Positions 33,201-41,732 of a stretch of 46,078 nt of DNA are shown one piece after another. Position 1 is the stretch's first letter. The number at the start of each line of letters is the position of its first letter. The translations under genes and the position numbers were made by a program. Origin of the DNA: Sporosarcina ureae DSM 2281 (lineage in GTDB: Bacteria > Bacillota > Bacilli > Bacillales_A > Planococcaceae); contig NZ_AUDQ01000022.1 of assembly GCF_000425545.1 (NCBI RefSeq), positions 1-46,078 on the forward strand, read 5' to 3'. Under the pieces are notes generated by a model. It made no database searches and was not told the origin of the DNA. It was given only the letters and a program-made list of their open reading frames with translations.

Positions 33201-34403
33201 ATGAAAAAGATTTGGATGACAGTTGGCACGATGGCTCTTGCCCTCAGCCTGCCATTATCGAGTATGGCCGCAAGCAACCAGAAGTTCACGGATGTTCCCG
33301 AAACAAAGCACTTTGCAGAGGCGATCAATGAATTGGCCGAACGTCATATTATTACGGGGTATGCGGACGGCATGTTCAAGCCGGGCAATCCAATTACGCG
33401 GGGTCAGGCATCGGCAATTATTGCGAAGTTGATGGGACTGAATCCGGATCATATGGTGAAGGATCCTGGATTCAAGGACGTCTCGAAAGCGAATGGCTAT
33501 CATAATGCCATTGCTAAGCTTGCAGAGCTCGAAGTGATCGGGGGCTATGAAGATGGAAGTTTCGGGCCGAATGATCCCGTCAAACGGGGACAATTGGCTT
33601 CCATCCTCGTCAAAGCGTTCGATTTGCCGCGCTATGCTTTTAACTCGGAAGAAAATCCATTCCATGACGTCAAGCCTAACACGTCGCATAGCGCGAACGT
33701 CTTGATTCTACATAAACTCGGCATTACGACAGGCGTAACGTCCGACAGATTCGGCATCAATGAATGGGTGACGAGAGGACAAGCGGCGAAGTTGATGCAA
33801 CTAACGGAGCGTGTCCATCCCGAGACATATTCATTAAAGACATGGGGTCCGATGCTGCGTTTCTCGGAAATAATGACCGATGAGGACACGGATGAATTTG
33901 CGGTCAACTCGGAGTTGTATCACGCAGCCATCATTAAAGGCAGGCAGACGCCGTCGGGATATACCGGTGATCGCGTGCAAGTGACACCGTTGAAAGAAGG
34001 AAGAGGAACGTTGCAGCTAGGCGGTAATTATGGTATGGAAAATCAAAATATCAAACGCTACTATCATAAATACTATGTGGATGTGAAGAAGGTCGACGGC
34101 AAATTGAAGGTGCAGTTGTTATACGCGAGCGATGTTTTGAAGACGCGTGCGCGACTGAAACTGGCTGCGGATGAAGAAGTTGAAAACATTCGTTTCGTAC
34201 GGACGGACGGGGAAGTACTATCCAGCAACATGCCATTTGAAGGGTATGCCGATTCGCCGGACGTGTTCATTCGTGTCAACAAGCCGGGCAACTTCATCGC
34301 GACAGTCCGCTTTACCGACGGAAAAGAAGTGCGCTATGTGGTAGAAGTGAAAGTTCCAGATAAACATATGTTATATTATAAAGTGAAGACGTCAAAGATA
34401 TAG
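33201..34403 (+). CDS. Exported SLH-domain protein, 400 aa
   Basis: The signal peptide MKKIWMTVGTMALALSLPLS SMAA is followed by three SLH repeats (about residues 30-85, 90-150 and 150-205), each with the NPITRGQASAI-like or DPVKRGQLASI-like motif. They anchor the protein to pyruvylated cell-wall polymer. The C-terminal half (about 210-400) is beta-rich and not recognised. AGAAAGGGAGAAACACG precedes the ATG. The gene is GC-richer than its surroundings and in tandem with another SLH gene. Confidence 0.88.
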   Translation: MKKIWMTVGTMALALSLPLSSMAASNQKFTDVPETKHFAEAINELAERHIITGYADGMFKPGNPITRGQASAIIAKLMGLNPDHMVKDPGFKDVSKANGYHNAIAKLAELEVIGGYEDGSFGPNDPVKRGQLASILVKAFDLPRYAFNSEENPFHDVKPNTSHSANVLILHKLGITTGVTSDRFGINEWVTRGQAAKLMQLTERVHPETYSLKTWGPMLRFSEIMTDEDTDEFAVNSELYHAAIIKGRQTPSGYTGDRVQVTPLKEGRGTLQLGGNYGMENQNIKRYYHKYYVDVKKVDGKLKVQLLYASDVLKTRARLKLAADEEVENIRFVRTDGEVLSSNMPFEGYADSPDVFIRVNKPGNFIATVRFTDGKEVRYVVEVKVPDKHMLYYKVKTSKI

Positions 34404-34562
34404 ATGTCAACTAAATTTGATTCGTGAAAATGGGTTGTAATAAATATTGAGTGGAGAAACTGAAAAAGTGATTTAAAATACCTGTAGTCCAAGAATTGGA
34501 AGGCTTAATCAACGTCACGCCATCTACTATTTATAAATTACAAGGTGATAACTAATTTTCAG

Positions 34563-34607
34563 ATACCATGTCCCGACACTATTATGTCAGGACATGGTAT
34601 TTTTTTG
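34563..34607 (+). repeat. CAGGTCC-related palindrome with T run
   Basis: ATACCATGTCC and GGACATGGTAT are perfect 11-bp arms followed by TTTTTTT. The core changed from CAGG to CATG on both arms, so the pairing is preserved by compensating changes. It can terminate transcription from the first SLH gene. The remaining 34404-34691 shows no gene. Confidence 0.75.
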
Positions 34608-34691
34608 AAACTTTTTTTGAATTTCTCCGTCTGTAGGGTGCGCAATTGGAACAAGTACACAACGCGTATTTCGAATAAAGGAGAGAAACAG

Positions 34692-36041
34692 ATGAAGAGA
34701 AAAATTACAGCGTCATTCATCGCATTACTACTCATGGTTGCAGCCATGCCGTTTCAAGCACATGCGACCGAGTTTACAGACATGAATGGACATTGGGCGA
34801 AGAAGGAAATCCAGTATTTATACGACCGCAATATTATAGGTGGCTATCCAGACGGAACATTTAAACCGAATGAACCAATCACACGAGCACAAGCATCTGC
34901 CATGCTCATTAAGGCTCTAAAGATTCCACTCGTGGAAAATCCAAAAATAGTCTTTAAAGACGTTTCGAAAAAGTCATCCTATTATAAAATTATGGCGACG
35001 GTGAATGAAAAGGGAATTCTCCGCGGGGATCAAGGTTTAATGCGCCCAGGGGAAAATACATCACGAGCACAAATGGCAGCCATTTTACGCCGTTCATTCG
35101 ATATACCGTTTGATAGCCAGCCAACATTTGTCGACGTGGTACCGGCGCACTGGGCGTATGCCGACATTAATGGCATTGCCAAACAACGCATTGCTGGCGG
35201 ATCGGAAGGCAAGTATATGCCATCCCAATCGGTGACGCGCGCGCAGTTCTCGGCTTTTCTGACACGAGCGCTTGACGATTCGATGAAACTAGGTCGATAC
35301 CATTCATATGTCAGCCAAAAAGGAAAAACGGTTGAGCAGAATGGTTTTTCATACAGTATACGTAATGGATTGATGAAAAAAGATTTGAAAACGGATAAAA
35401 GTGAAGAGATCTTGAGTAAGCTAGATTTCGAAGGTAGCGACGGGATCTGGATTAGTTATATGGAAAATTGGTTTGATATAATTGTCTATAATGATGAAGT
35501 ATTCATTCCCTATTTACGTGCAATTGGCCAAGCTTCAGAATTGCCGATGGAGTATGGCGTCATTCGGACGAAAACAGAACGTTTTACGGGACCGAAAGAT
35601 TCTATGATTATGCCATCATTATCCGGTGAGACGATGCGAAACGTATTTATTTGGAATGACCGCATCTATTATACAAATGAAGCAACGAAAAGAGATTATT
35701 ACCGAACACCTAACATACCAAAAGATAGTAAGTTGACACTCAACTCTGTCGCTATGAATGGATCGGACAGAAAAAAAGAACGTGATTTTGATGCAAGAAT
35801 CTTATTTTACGAGGATCCAAAAGAAAAGTCATTTATTCCAAATGAAAATCAAAATAATGCATCGGTGCTGTTCGATCATTCGACGATGTTTTACTTCAAT
35901 AAAACAGGTATATATAAGTATAGTTTGCTTGAAAAGAAGACTAGTAAACTGTCGAATATACAAGGAAAGCACATGTCGGTCACTGACAAGCAGCTGATCG
36001 TAACTAGCCAGGATGGGAAGAAGTATGTGTTTAAGAAGTGA
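34692..36041 (+). CDS. Exported SLH-domain protein with probable beta-propeller-like C-terminus, 449 aa
   Basis: ATG 34692 follows AAAGGAGAGAAACAG and opens a clear signal peptide (MKRKITASFIALLLMVAAMP FQAHA). A further upstream start at 34545 would put the signal inside the protein and is rejected. Three SLH repeats follow (about 27-200) with EPITRAQASAM, ENTSRAQMAAI and QSVTRAQFSAF. The rest has spaced strands such as NGFSYSIRNGLMKKDLKTDK and DRIYYTNEATKRDYY, like DUF5050-type propellers. It is cell-wall attached. Ligand unknown. Confidence 0.85.
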   Translation: MKRKITASFIALLLMVAAMPFQAHATEFTDMNGHWAKKEIQYLYDRNIIGGYPDGTFKPNEPITRAQASAMLIKALKIPLVENPKIVFKDVSKKSSYYKIMATVNEKGILRGDQGLMRPGENTSRAQMAAILRRSFDIPFDSQPTFVDVVPAHWAYADINGIAKQRIAGGSEGKYMPSQSVTRAQFSAFLTRALDDSMKLGRYHSYVSQKGKTVEQNGFSYSIRNGLMKKDLKTDKSEEILSKLDFEGSDGIWISYMENWFDIIVYNDEVFIPYLRAIGQASELPMEYGVIRTKTERFTGPKDSMIMPSLSGETMRNVFIWNDRIYYTNEATKRDYYRTPNIPKDSKLTLNSVAMNGSDRKKERDFDARILFYEDPKEKSFIPNENQNNASVLFDHSTMFYFNKTGIYKYSLLEKKTSKLSNIQGKHMSVTDKQLIVTSQDGKKYVFKK

Positions 36042-36103
36042 GTAAGTATTTATGTACTAAACTAACGTGGCGTTTTCATGACCAAGTACTTTTTCCAATA
36101 AGA

Positions 36104-36139
36104 AAGACCGCTAATGGAGACAAATTAGCGGTCTTTTCA
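36104..36139. terminator. Rho-independent terminator
   Basis: AAGACCGCTAAT and ATTAGCGGTCTT form a perfect 12-bp stem followed by TTCAT. It lies between the convergent SLH and MFS genes. Confidence 0.85.
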
Positions 36140-36153
36140 TCTTCAGTTTAACA

Positions 36154-36199
36154 GGCCAGGTCCAGACACTATTCAGAATTGTGTTGGGACCTGGTACCT
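36154..36199. repeat. Palindromic repeat, CAGGTCC family
   Basis: GGCCAGGTCCAGACAC and GTGTTGGGACCTGGTACC are near-perfect inverted arms around TATTCAGAATT, in the gap between convergent genes. Confidence 0.8.
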
Positions 36200-36216
36200 C
36201 TACCAACTGTGTCCAC

Positions 36217-37626
36217 TTACACCCGAACACGTTTCACAAACAACGATGCAATAAAACCAGTAATAGCGAATCCAGCTATAAAGTAAAATGCATATTTCGT
36301 ACCCTCTGCAATCACATCAACAGACGAAGCACTAGGAGAAGCTTCTAGAAATAAGTTTTCTCCATGTATCATGAATGTAATCGCCAAAGCTGTTCCCGTA
36401 GCACCAGCGATTTGTTGGAGAGTATTCGTGACAGCCGAACCATCTGCATAGAGTTCGCGCGGTAATTCATTTAATCCGTTCGTTTGGGCAGGCATGATAA
36501 TCATGGCAATCCCTACGAAGAATATTAAGAAAGCGATGACTACTTGCCAAATAGGCGTTTCAGCGGAAATTATGATAATGAACAATACACTCGAACTCGC
36601 AGTTAATAGGAAGCCGATCGGTAATATTGTTTTGACGCCGAATCTGTCTGACAGCATACCTATGACTGGAGACAACAATGCGTTCAACGCGCTGCCTGGT
36701 AATAAAACAAGTCCCGCTACTGCTGCGCTGACGAGCAAAGACGTTCTCATATACAATGGCAGTAAAATGGCAGTGGATAAGATTAAAAACATGCCAATGA
36801 ACAATAGTACGATCCCTAACGTGAACATCGGATATTTAAACACACGTAAATTGATCATCGGCTGCTTCATCTTGAACTGTCTTACCGCAAATAAAAGTAG
36901 AGAAACGAAACCGACTACTAGTGGAAGATATACGTATGCAGACGTTAAAGACTTTTCTGCCATAGTACTTAAACTATAAATGACTCCACCAAACCCAACC
37001 GTTGATAATACAATCGAAATGACATCAATTGTAGGCTTCGTGATTTGTGAGACGTTGTCAATTTGTTTGAGACCAAATACGATTAATCCTAGATAAAATA
37101 ACAGGCTGACCCAGAAAATGTATGACCAACCGAGTGTGTCGACGATTAATCCGGAAAGTGCAGGTCCAATCGCGGGAGCTGTCGTGATCACAAGCCCCAT
37201 GACGCCCATAACGGCGCCGCGTTTATGGATCGGGAATATTAATAAAATGACGTTCATCATTAATGGCAATAATATTCCTGTTCCAATCGCTTGCACGACA
37301 CGACCTATAAATAACACGGCAAAACTTGGAGCGAGACCAGCTAATAATGAACCGGCTATGGAAAAGGCCAAAGACGCAACGAGCAATTGTTTCGTAGTAA
37401 ACCAACGGATTAAGAGTGACGATACAGGTACTAGAATACCTAGCGTTAATAAATACCCTGTAGTCAACCACTGTGCAGTGGCTGAGTTAATGGAGAAGTC
37501 GGCCATAATATTAGTAAGTGCCATATTTAAAGCTGTTTCACCAAACAACCCGATAAAAGCTCCAAACATCAGAGTAAAAGCCATTGCTTTTGGATAACGT
37601 ACTTGAACGATTTGTAATGAGGACAC
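36217..37626 (-). CDS. DHA2-family MFS multidrug transporter (EmrB/QacA type)
   Basis: The 469-aa membrane protein has about 14 predicted helices. It starts ...AFTLMFGAFIGLFGETALNM and carries motif A-like (SLLIRWFTTKQLL) and motif C-like (GRVVQAIGTGILLPLMMNVI then GLVITTAPAIGPALSGLIVD) blocks of the family. It should export drugs by proton antiport. GGAAGTAAATC precedes the GTG start at 37626. A long structured leader upstream suggests regulated expression. Confidence 0.88.
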   Translation of the reverse strand: MSSLQIVQVRYPKAMAFTLMFGAFIGLFGETALNMALTNIMADFSINSATAQWLTTGYLLTLGILVPVSSLLIRWFTTKQLLVASLAFSIAGSLLAGLAPSFAVLFIGRVVQAIGTGILLPLMMNVILLIFPIHKRGAVMGVMGLVITTAPAIGPALSGLIVDTLGWSYIFWVSLLFYLGLIVFGLKQIDNVSQITKPTIDVISIVLSTVGFGGVIYSLSTMAEKSLTSAYVYLPLVVGFVSLLLFAVRQFKMKQPMINLRVFKYPMFTLGIVLLFIGMFLILSTAILLPLYMRTSLLVSAAVAGLVLLPGSALNALLSPVIGMLSDRFGVKTILPIGFLLTASSSVLFIIIISAETPIWQVVIAFLIFFVGIAMIIMPAQTNGLNELPRELYADGSAVTNTLQQIAGATGTALAITFMIHGENLFLEASPSASSVDVIAEGTKYAFYFIAGFAITGFIASLFVKRVRV

Positions 37627-37694
37627 GATTTACTTCCTTTCTAAAAAAAGACTGACGCAAAGTACATATGCATGAAACATATTTTGACGCAACA

Positions 37695-37735
37695 AAGGAT
37701 ACCCACTCTGGCGACAACCAGAAGCAGATATCCTT
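37695..37735 (-). promoter_or_regulatory. Hairpin in the leader of the MFS pump gene
   Basis: On the minus strand AAGGATA (37735-37729) and TATCCTT (37701-37695) close a stem that continues with CTTCTGG and CCAGAG. It lies about 70 nt ahead of the MFS start, within an open frame that would encode ISAKDICFWLSPEWVSFVAS. It could be an attenuator or a leader-peptide region. No terminator T run or anti-structure was identified. Confidence 0.35.
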
Positions 37736-37879
37736 AGCTGAAATAAGTTCGTTGCTATTCATAACTTGCCGCTTGAGCATTATACCATGCATCTATTACT
37801 GGAGGAATAGAATAGCATCTACAGAAGGCACATTCATGATGGTTTCTCATGTGGTGCTTTTATTTTCTAAAAAACCAAA

Positions 37880-37942
37880 TTGACTATAAATTCTGAATGC
37901 TGTATACTTTTGGTAATTCCAAAGTATATTCTGGTCATACCA
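37880..37942 (+). promoter_or_regulatory. Promoter with two FadR/GntR-type operators
   Basis: TTGACT (37880-37885) and TATACT (37903-37908) with 17-bp spacing form a strong promoter. TGGTCATACCA (37932-37942) fits the FadR-subfamily rule T-G-GT-NNN-AC-C-A exactly. TGGTAATTCCA (37911-37921) is a near match 21 bp away, two helical turns. Both overlap or directly follow the transcription start, as expected for repression by the FadR-type protein encoded as the second gene of this operon. Confidence 0.75.
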
Positions 37943-38003
37943 AGAAAATTTATTAACTAACATGCTTCATAGATTGATGAACTATAAGATAGGAGGATGG
38001 TTC

Positions 38004-38618
38004 ATGAATACGAAATATATGAAAGAGTTCATCACGTTTCCGGATATCACCATAATGTTGGTGCTGTTTATTCCACTCATAAGCTATACTCTTTTACATG
38101 CATTCTCACTGGGTGTGTGGATTTCCTTTATTGTAGGGATGGCTACTTATGCAATGAGTGAGTATATGATTCATAGGTTTTTATTCCATATGAAAACGCC
38201 AACGAATCCATTTTTATTGAGAACGATTAAACGATTACATTTTGATCATCACGTGGATCCGGCAAATTTAAAGCTATTATTCTTGCCGATTTGGTTCAGC
38301 TTACCTGGCTTTTCCGTGTTTGCGCTTGTTTTCTATTTCATAACAGGTAGTTTGCCATTCACGATTGCTTATCTTGCAGGAATCATCGTTTATTTCATGT
38401 ATTATGAATGGAAACATTATATTGCGCATCGCCCCATTCAACCGCGTACCGAAATGGGAAGACGTATTAAGAAAGCGCATCTTTGGCATCATTTTAAAAA
38501 TGAAAACTATTGGTTTGGTGTTACACATACATCTATCGATAAAACATTCGGAACATATAAAGATCAAAAAGAGGTCGATAAAAGCGATACCGCTAAAAAC
38601 TTAGAGAATCGTACGTAA
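38004..38618 (+). CDS. Fatty acid hydroxylase / sterol desaturase superfamily membrane protein
   Basis: The 204-aa protein has four helices and the histidine clusters that bind two irons: HRFLFH (56-61), HFDHH (78-82), the KHYIAH segment and HLWHHF near the end. Members hydroxylate or desaturate lipids in the membrane. ATG 38004 follows AGGAGGATGGTTC and is preferred over 37962. A FadR-type regulator gene starts 24 bp downstream. That linkage suggests a fatty acyl substrate, but this is inference. Confidence 0.85.
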   Translation: MNTKYMKEFITFPDITIMLVLFIPLISYTLLHAFSLGVWISFIVGMATYAMSEYMIHRFLFHMKTPTNPFLLRTIKRLHFDHHVDPANLKLLFLPIWFSLPGFSVFALVFYFITGSLPFTIAYLAGIIVYFMYYEWKHYIAHRPIQPRTEMGRRIKKAHLWHHFKNENYWFGVTHTSIDKTFGTYKDQKEVDKSDTAKNLENRT

Positions 38619-38642
38619 GTGTTGAATAAAGGAGACCTAGCC

Positions 38643-39359
38643 ATGAATCGAACAGCAATTGTTGAAAAAGAACTGATTAAAGCAATTCTTCAAGGTGAAT
38701 ATTTGGCGGGCAGTCAAATCGAGACGGAAAGAGAATTGGCCGCTATTTATGAACTGGGACGGCCAGCTATTCGAGAAATCTTACAGCGCCTGAGTCATGG
38801 GGGGTGGCTGACGTTACGAAAAGGACAGCGTGCTATAGTCAATGATTATTGGAATGGAGGAAATATTACTACAATCGTAGATATTGTAGAATATTTTGAT
38901 CAAGTACCCGATGCGTTAGTTCTCTACTTTTTGGAATTGCGTATCGCGCTAACACCTCAATATGTACAAAAAGCCATACTGCTCAATTATCCTAAAGTAG
39001 TGGGACTACTCGCCGAAATCGATGAGTTACCAGACACAGCGGAAGCTTTTGCGTCGTATGATTGGAAAGTTCAAAAGGAGTTAGCCAGATTATCAGAGAA
39101 TCCACTCTTTTCGCTCGTGCTAAACAGCTTTGAGCCAGCTTATGTGAAAATGGCGTTGAAATACTTTGAGAGCTCATTTCGCCGAGAAGCTTCATTAAGT
39201 TATTATAAAAAGTTATTGGCCTTTGCGTTATTAGGTGACGATCAACAAGCAGAAAAACTTTCCCGGGCAATGATGGAAAAAAGCTATGATCTATGGAAAA
39301 ACCAATTATCACCAGACGAGAAAATTGGTGTGAAGTTTAGGCTCGACAATATGCAATAA
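38643..39359 (+). CDS. FadR-type GntR-family transcriptional regulator
   Basis: The 238-aa protein has a GntR winged helix at residues 1-70 (ILQGEYLAGSQIETERELAA then LGRPAIREILQRLSHGGWLT). A helical FadR C-terminal domain follows, with the acyl-CoA-FadR-like block YFLELRIALTPQY. It resembles E. coli FadR (239 aa) in length and start, unlike Bacillus FadR, which is TetR-type. AAAGGAGACCTAGCC precedes the ATG. It likely represses its own operon through the TGGT-NNN-ACCA sites upstream and responds to acyl-CoA. Confidence 0.85.
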   Translation: MNRTAIVEKELIKAILQGEYLAGSQIETERELAAIYELGRPAIREILQRLSHGGWLTLRKGQRAIVNDYWNGGNITTIVDIVEYFDQVPDALVLYFLELRIALTPQYVQKAILLNYPKVVGLLAEIDELPDTAEAFASYDWKVQKELARLSENPLFSLVLNSFEPAYVKMALKYFESSFRREASLSYYKKLLAFALLGDDQQAEKLSRAMMEKSYDLWKNQLSPDEKIGVKFRLDNMQ

Positions 39360-39498
39360 GTGCGTTTTAAGATTCAACACATTGAGATACGGCTCTTATC
39401 TTATAGATGAGTCTGAAAGTGTATATCTTTTACTCTTATTCCTATTGAATAATGTATTGCGACAATATACACCTATATTGTTAAAAAATAACCTTTTC

Positions 39499-39531
39499 AA
39501 AAACGATCACATCCAAAGTGATCGTTTTTTT
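39499..39531 (+). terminator. Rho-independent terminator
   Basis: AAAACGATCAC and GTGATCGTTTT form an 11-bp stem with a 7-nt loop, followed by TTT. It ends the hydroxylase-FadR operon. The gap 39360-39498 shows no gene. Confidence 0.85.
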
Positions 39532-39552
39532 AGTTGACTAGAAATTTCATTT

Positions 39553-39590
39553 GTTATATGGTTATATACATAACTATATAACCATATAAC
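39553..39590 (+). promoter_or_regulatory. Perfect palindromic operator of the YtrA-type regulator
   Basis: GTTATATGGTTATAT and ATATAACCATATAAC are exact 15-bp inverted arms with an 8-bp spacer. TTGACT at 39534-39539 is a likely -35, which puts the operator over the -10 region (TATATA/ TATAAC variants). It is 38 bp before the GntR gene, so autorepression is expected. Confidence 0.8.
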
Positions 39591-39627
39591 TAAGTACAGC
39601 ATATCATGAGAAGAGGTGACGTAAGAG

Positions 39628-40008
39628 ATGAGTAAATCATTTGATGATAAAAAGCCTATTTATCTTCAAATCAAAGAAAGGATTGAAGATCAGATTATTA
39701 ATAATCAATTACAAGAGCATGATCAAATTCCATCGACAAACCAACTCGTTCAGTTTTATAAGATCAATCACATCACGGTTTCGAAGGGAATTAACCTCCT
39801 GGTTGAAGAAGAGATTATTTATAAAAAAAGGGGTGTAGGAATGTTTGTGATGGAAGGCGCAAAAGAAAAGTTGATACTCAAACGAAGAGAAGGATTTGCT
39901 GAGGAATTTGTTTTGCCGATGTTAAAAGAAGCGAAAAAACTGAAGTTGGTAGACCATGATATCGTGAAAATAATGGAAAAGTTGAAGGGGAGTGTAAAGG
40001 ATGACTAG
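39628..40008 (+). CDS. GntR-family regulator, YtrA subfamily
   Basis: The 126-aa protein has the winged-helix domain (KPIYLQIKERIEDQIINNQL then HDQIPSTNQLVQFYKINHIT and VSKGINLLVEEEIIYKKRG) and only a short two-helix tail, which defines the YtrA subfamily. Such repressors control the ABC genes beside them. AGAGGTGACGTAAGAG precedes the ATG. Its end overlaps the ABC ATPase start by 8 bp. Confidence 0.9.
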   Translation: MSKSFDDKKPIYLQIKERIEDQIINNQLQEHDQIPSTNQLVQFYKINHITVSKGINLLVEEEIIYKKRGVGMFVMEGAKEKLILKRREGFAEEFVLPMLKEAKKLKLVDHDIVKIMEKLKGSVKDD

Positions 40009-40873
40009 AAAAGTGGAGGCACAGAACATACGTGTTACTTATAACGAGTTTGAAGCGTTACGTGATATTAACTTCGTGTTGGAAAGCGGGAAAATTTATG
40101 GATTGATCGGACGCAACGGTGCCGGAAAAACGAGTCTACTATCTATATTAGCCGCCTACCGAAAGGCGACGAGTGGGGAAATGAAAATAGATGGAGATCA
40201 TATTTTTGAAAACGAGAAAGCGATGGCTCAAGTAACGTTTGTTCACCAAACGGACTATAAAGATAATTATGACACAATCAATAAATACTTTGATTTAGCC
40301 GAACGCTATCGTCCTACATTTGATCGGAAATATGCGGAACAATTAGTTAAGGTATTTCACCTCCCAACAAATAAACCACTAAGGAAATTATCAGCAGGTA
40401 TGCAGTCTGCTTTTAATGTAACAATCGGACTAGCGAGTAGAACACCAGTCACGATTTTTGACGAGGCATATCAAGGGATGGATGCTCCGACACGTGAAAT
40501 TTTTTATAATGAAATTTTAAAAGAGCAAGCACGCTATCCTCGAATTTTCATTTTATCTACACACTTAATTTCGGAAATGGAATACCTATTTGACGAAGTT
40601 CTTATTATTCATAAAGGTACATTACTACTTCAAGAGGAAGTGGATACGCTTCTAGAAAGAGGATATTCTGTTACAGGTCCAAGTAGCGATGTAATAGAAG
40701 TGGTGGCCGGACTTCATGTATTAAATGAAGAGCAGCTAGGTGGCACAAAGTCGATGATGCTGTACGGAGAATTAACGGAAGAAAAAGAGGACGAAATAAA
40801 GCGCAAAGATCTAGAAATAGGAAATGTTTCACTTCATGAATTATTTATTCATTTAACAAAGGAGGGCATGTAA
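40001..40873 (+). CDS. ABC transporter ATP-binding protein of the YtrA-linked system
   Basis: The 290-aa protein has Walker A GRNGAGKTS and Walker B VTIFDEAYQGMD. The signature is LSAGMQSAF, a divergent form without the usual SGGQ. Both the EAYQG in Walker B/D-loop and the signature are unusual but typical for this regulator-linked type. The switch histidine is in STHLISEME. It works with the permease encoded 1 bp downstream. The substrate may be a peptide antibiotic or a cell-envelope stressor. Confidence 0.85.
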   Translation: MTRKVEAQNIRVTYNEFEALRDINFVLESGKIYGLIGRNGAGKTSLLSILAAYRKATSGEMKIDGDHIFENEKAMAQVTFVHQTDYKDNYDTINKYFDLAERYRPTFDRKYAEQLVKVFHLPTNKPLRKLSAGMQSAFNVTIGLASRTPVTIFDEAYQGMDAPTREIFYNEILKEQARYPRIFILSTHLISEMEYLFDEVLIIHKGTLLLQEEVDTLLERGYSVTGPSSDVIEVVAGLHVLNEEQLGGTKSMMLYGELTEEKEDEIKRKDLEIGNVSLHELFIHLTKEGM

Positions 40874-40874
40874 A

Positions 40875-41579
40875 ATGGACGCAATGGGAAAGAAAATAGG
40901 TGCTGATCTGTACTTATTCCAAATGAAATGGGTAGCGTGGTATTTGCCGATTTTGTATGTTGCTTACTTTGCAATTGTTTGGTTCCTCGATGAACCAGAC
41001 ATAAGGTCCATGTCGTTGCTTACCTTTACATTTCAAACAACCACAATATTTATGCTCGTTTGTGGGATCATTTCAAGCTCAGTATTCCTAACGACGTATG
41101 TGAAGTATGGCGTTACTAGAAAGGCGTATTTTCACGGAGCATTGCTGTCAGCGATAGGCTTAGCAATTACTGTCATAGGTCTAACAACCATTCTAACTTG
41201 GCTAGTTCGTGTACTTAACATCAACGTGTTCAAAGAAGTTGTATTATCCTCACTTGGAGTAAATAGTTGGTTACTGACTAGTGTCTCTTATTTCTTCGTA
41301 GTCATGATCTATTTTCTAGTCGGATGGCTAATTGGATTAGGGTTTTATCGTTATGGAGGGGCTGGTGGATTTGTAACCATTGTGGTTGCTCTCGTAGTCG
41401 TATCTTTAAATGATTTACTGTGGGCGTTCAATACACCTAAACCATTGATGGGATTATTTAACTTTGAAATTCCAGTACCTAATGTTGTAGTTGCAATTAT
41501 TGCATCATTGGCAATAGCGACGATCACGGCTATAGCAGTTTATAAAATCGTGAAAGAAACACCGATTAAAATAGCGTAA
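40875..41579 (+). CDS. ABC permease partner, 234 aa
   Basis: Six hydrophobic helices are visible, and there is no extracellular large domain. AAAGGAGGGCATGTAAA precedes the ATG. Tight spacing with the ATPase gene shows translational coupling. The set regulator-ATPase-permease resembles ytr- and pmt-type loci of Firmicutes that respond to envelope-active compounds. No family motif allows a closer call. Confidence 0.8.
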   Translation: MDAMGKKIGADLYLFQMKWVAWYLPILYVAYFAIVWFLDEPDIRSMSLLTFTFQTTTIFMLVCGIISSSVFLTTYVKYGVTRKAYFHGALLSAIGLAITVIGLTTILTWLVRVLNINVFKEVVLSSLGVNSWLLTSVSYFFVVMIYFLVGWLIGLGFYRYGGAGGFVTIVVALVVVSLNDLLWAFNTPKPLMGLFNFEIPVPNVVVAIIASLAIATITAIAVYKIVKETPIKIA

Positions 41580-41732
41580 CTTTTATTTTGATAAGAGCAG
41601 GGAATAGGGAGTGAAAAGTCTATACAGTAGCAATAGCGGAAAAGGGCTGTCACTCCCGCAGCTTTAATGAAGGGTATCTGTATAAAAACTAATAATTTTT
41701 GGATTATTTGAAATGAAAGATGAGGTTCCTAT

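Noticed and set aside
5096..36199. CRISPR array
   Set aside because: The recurring units are palindromic, dispersed over kilobases and not regularly spaced. No cas genes were seen.
36494..37597. Two plus-strand frames of about 160 aa over the DHA2 pump
   Set aside because: They are complementary shadows of the 14-helix membrane protein on the minus strand.
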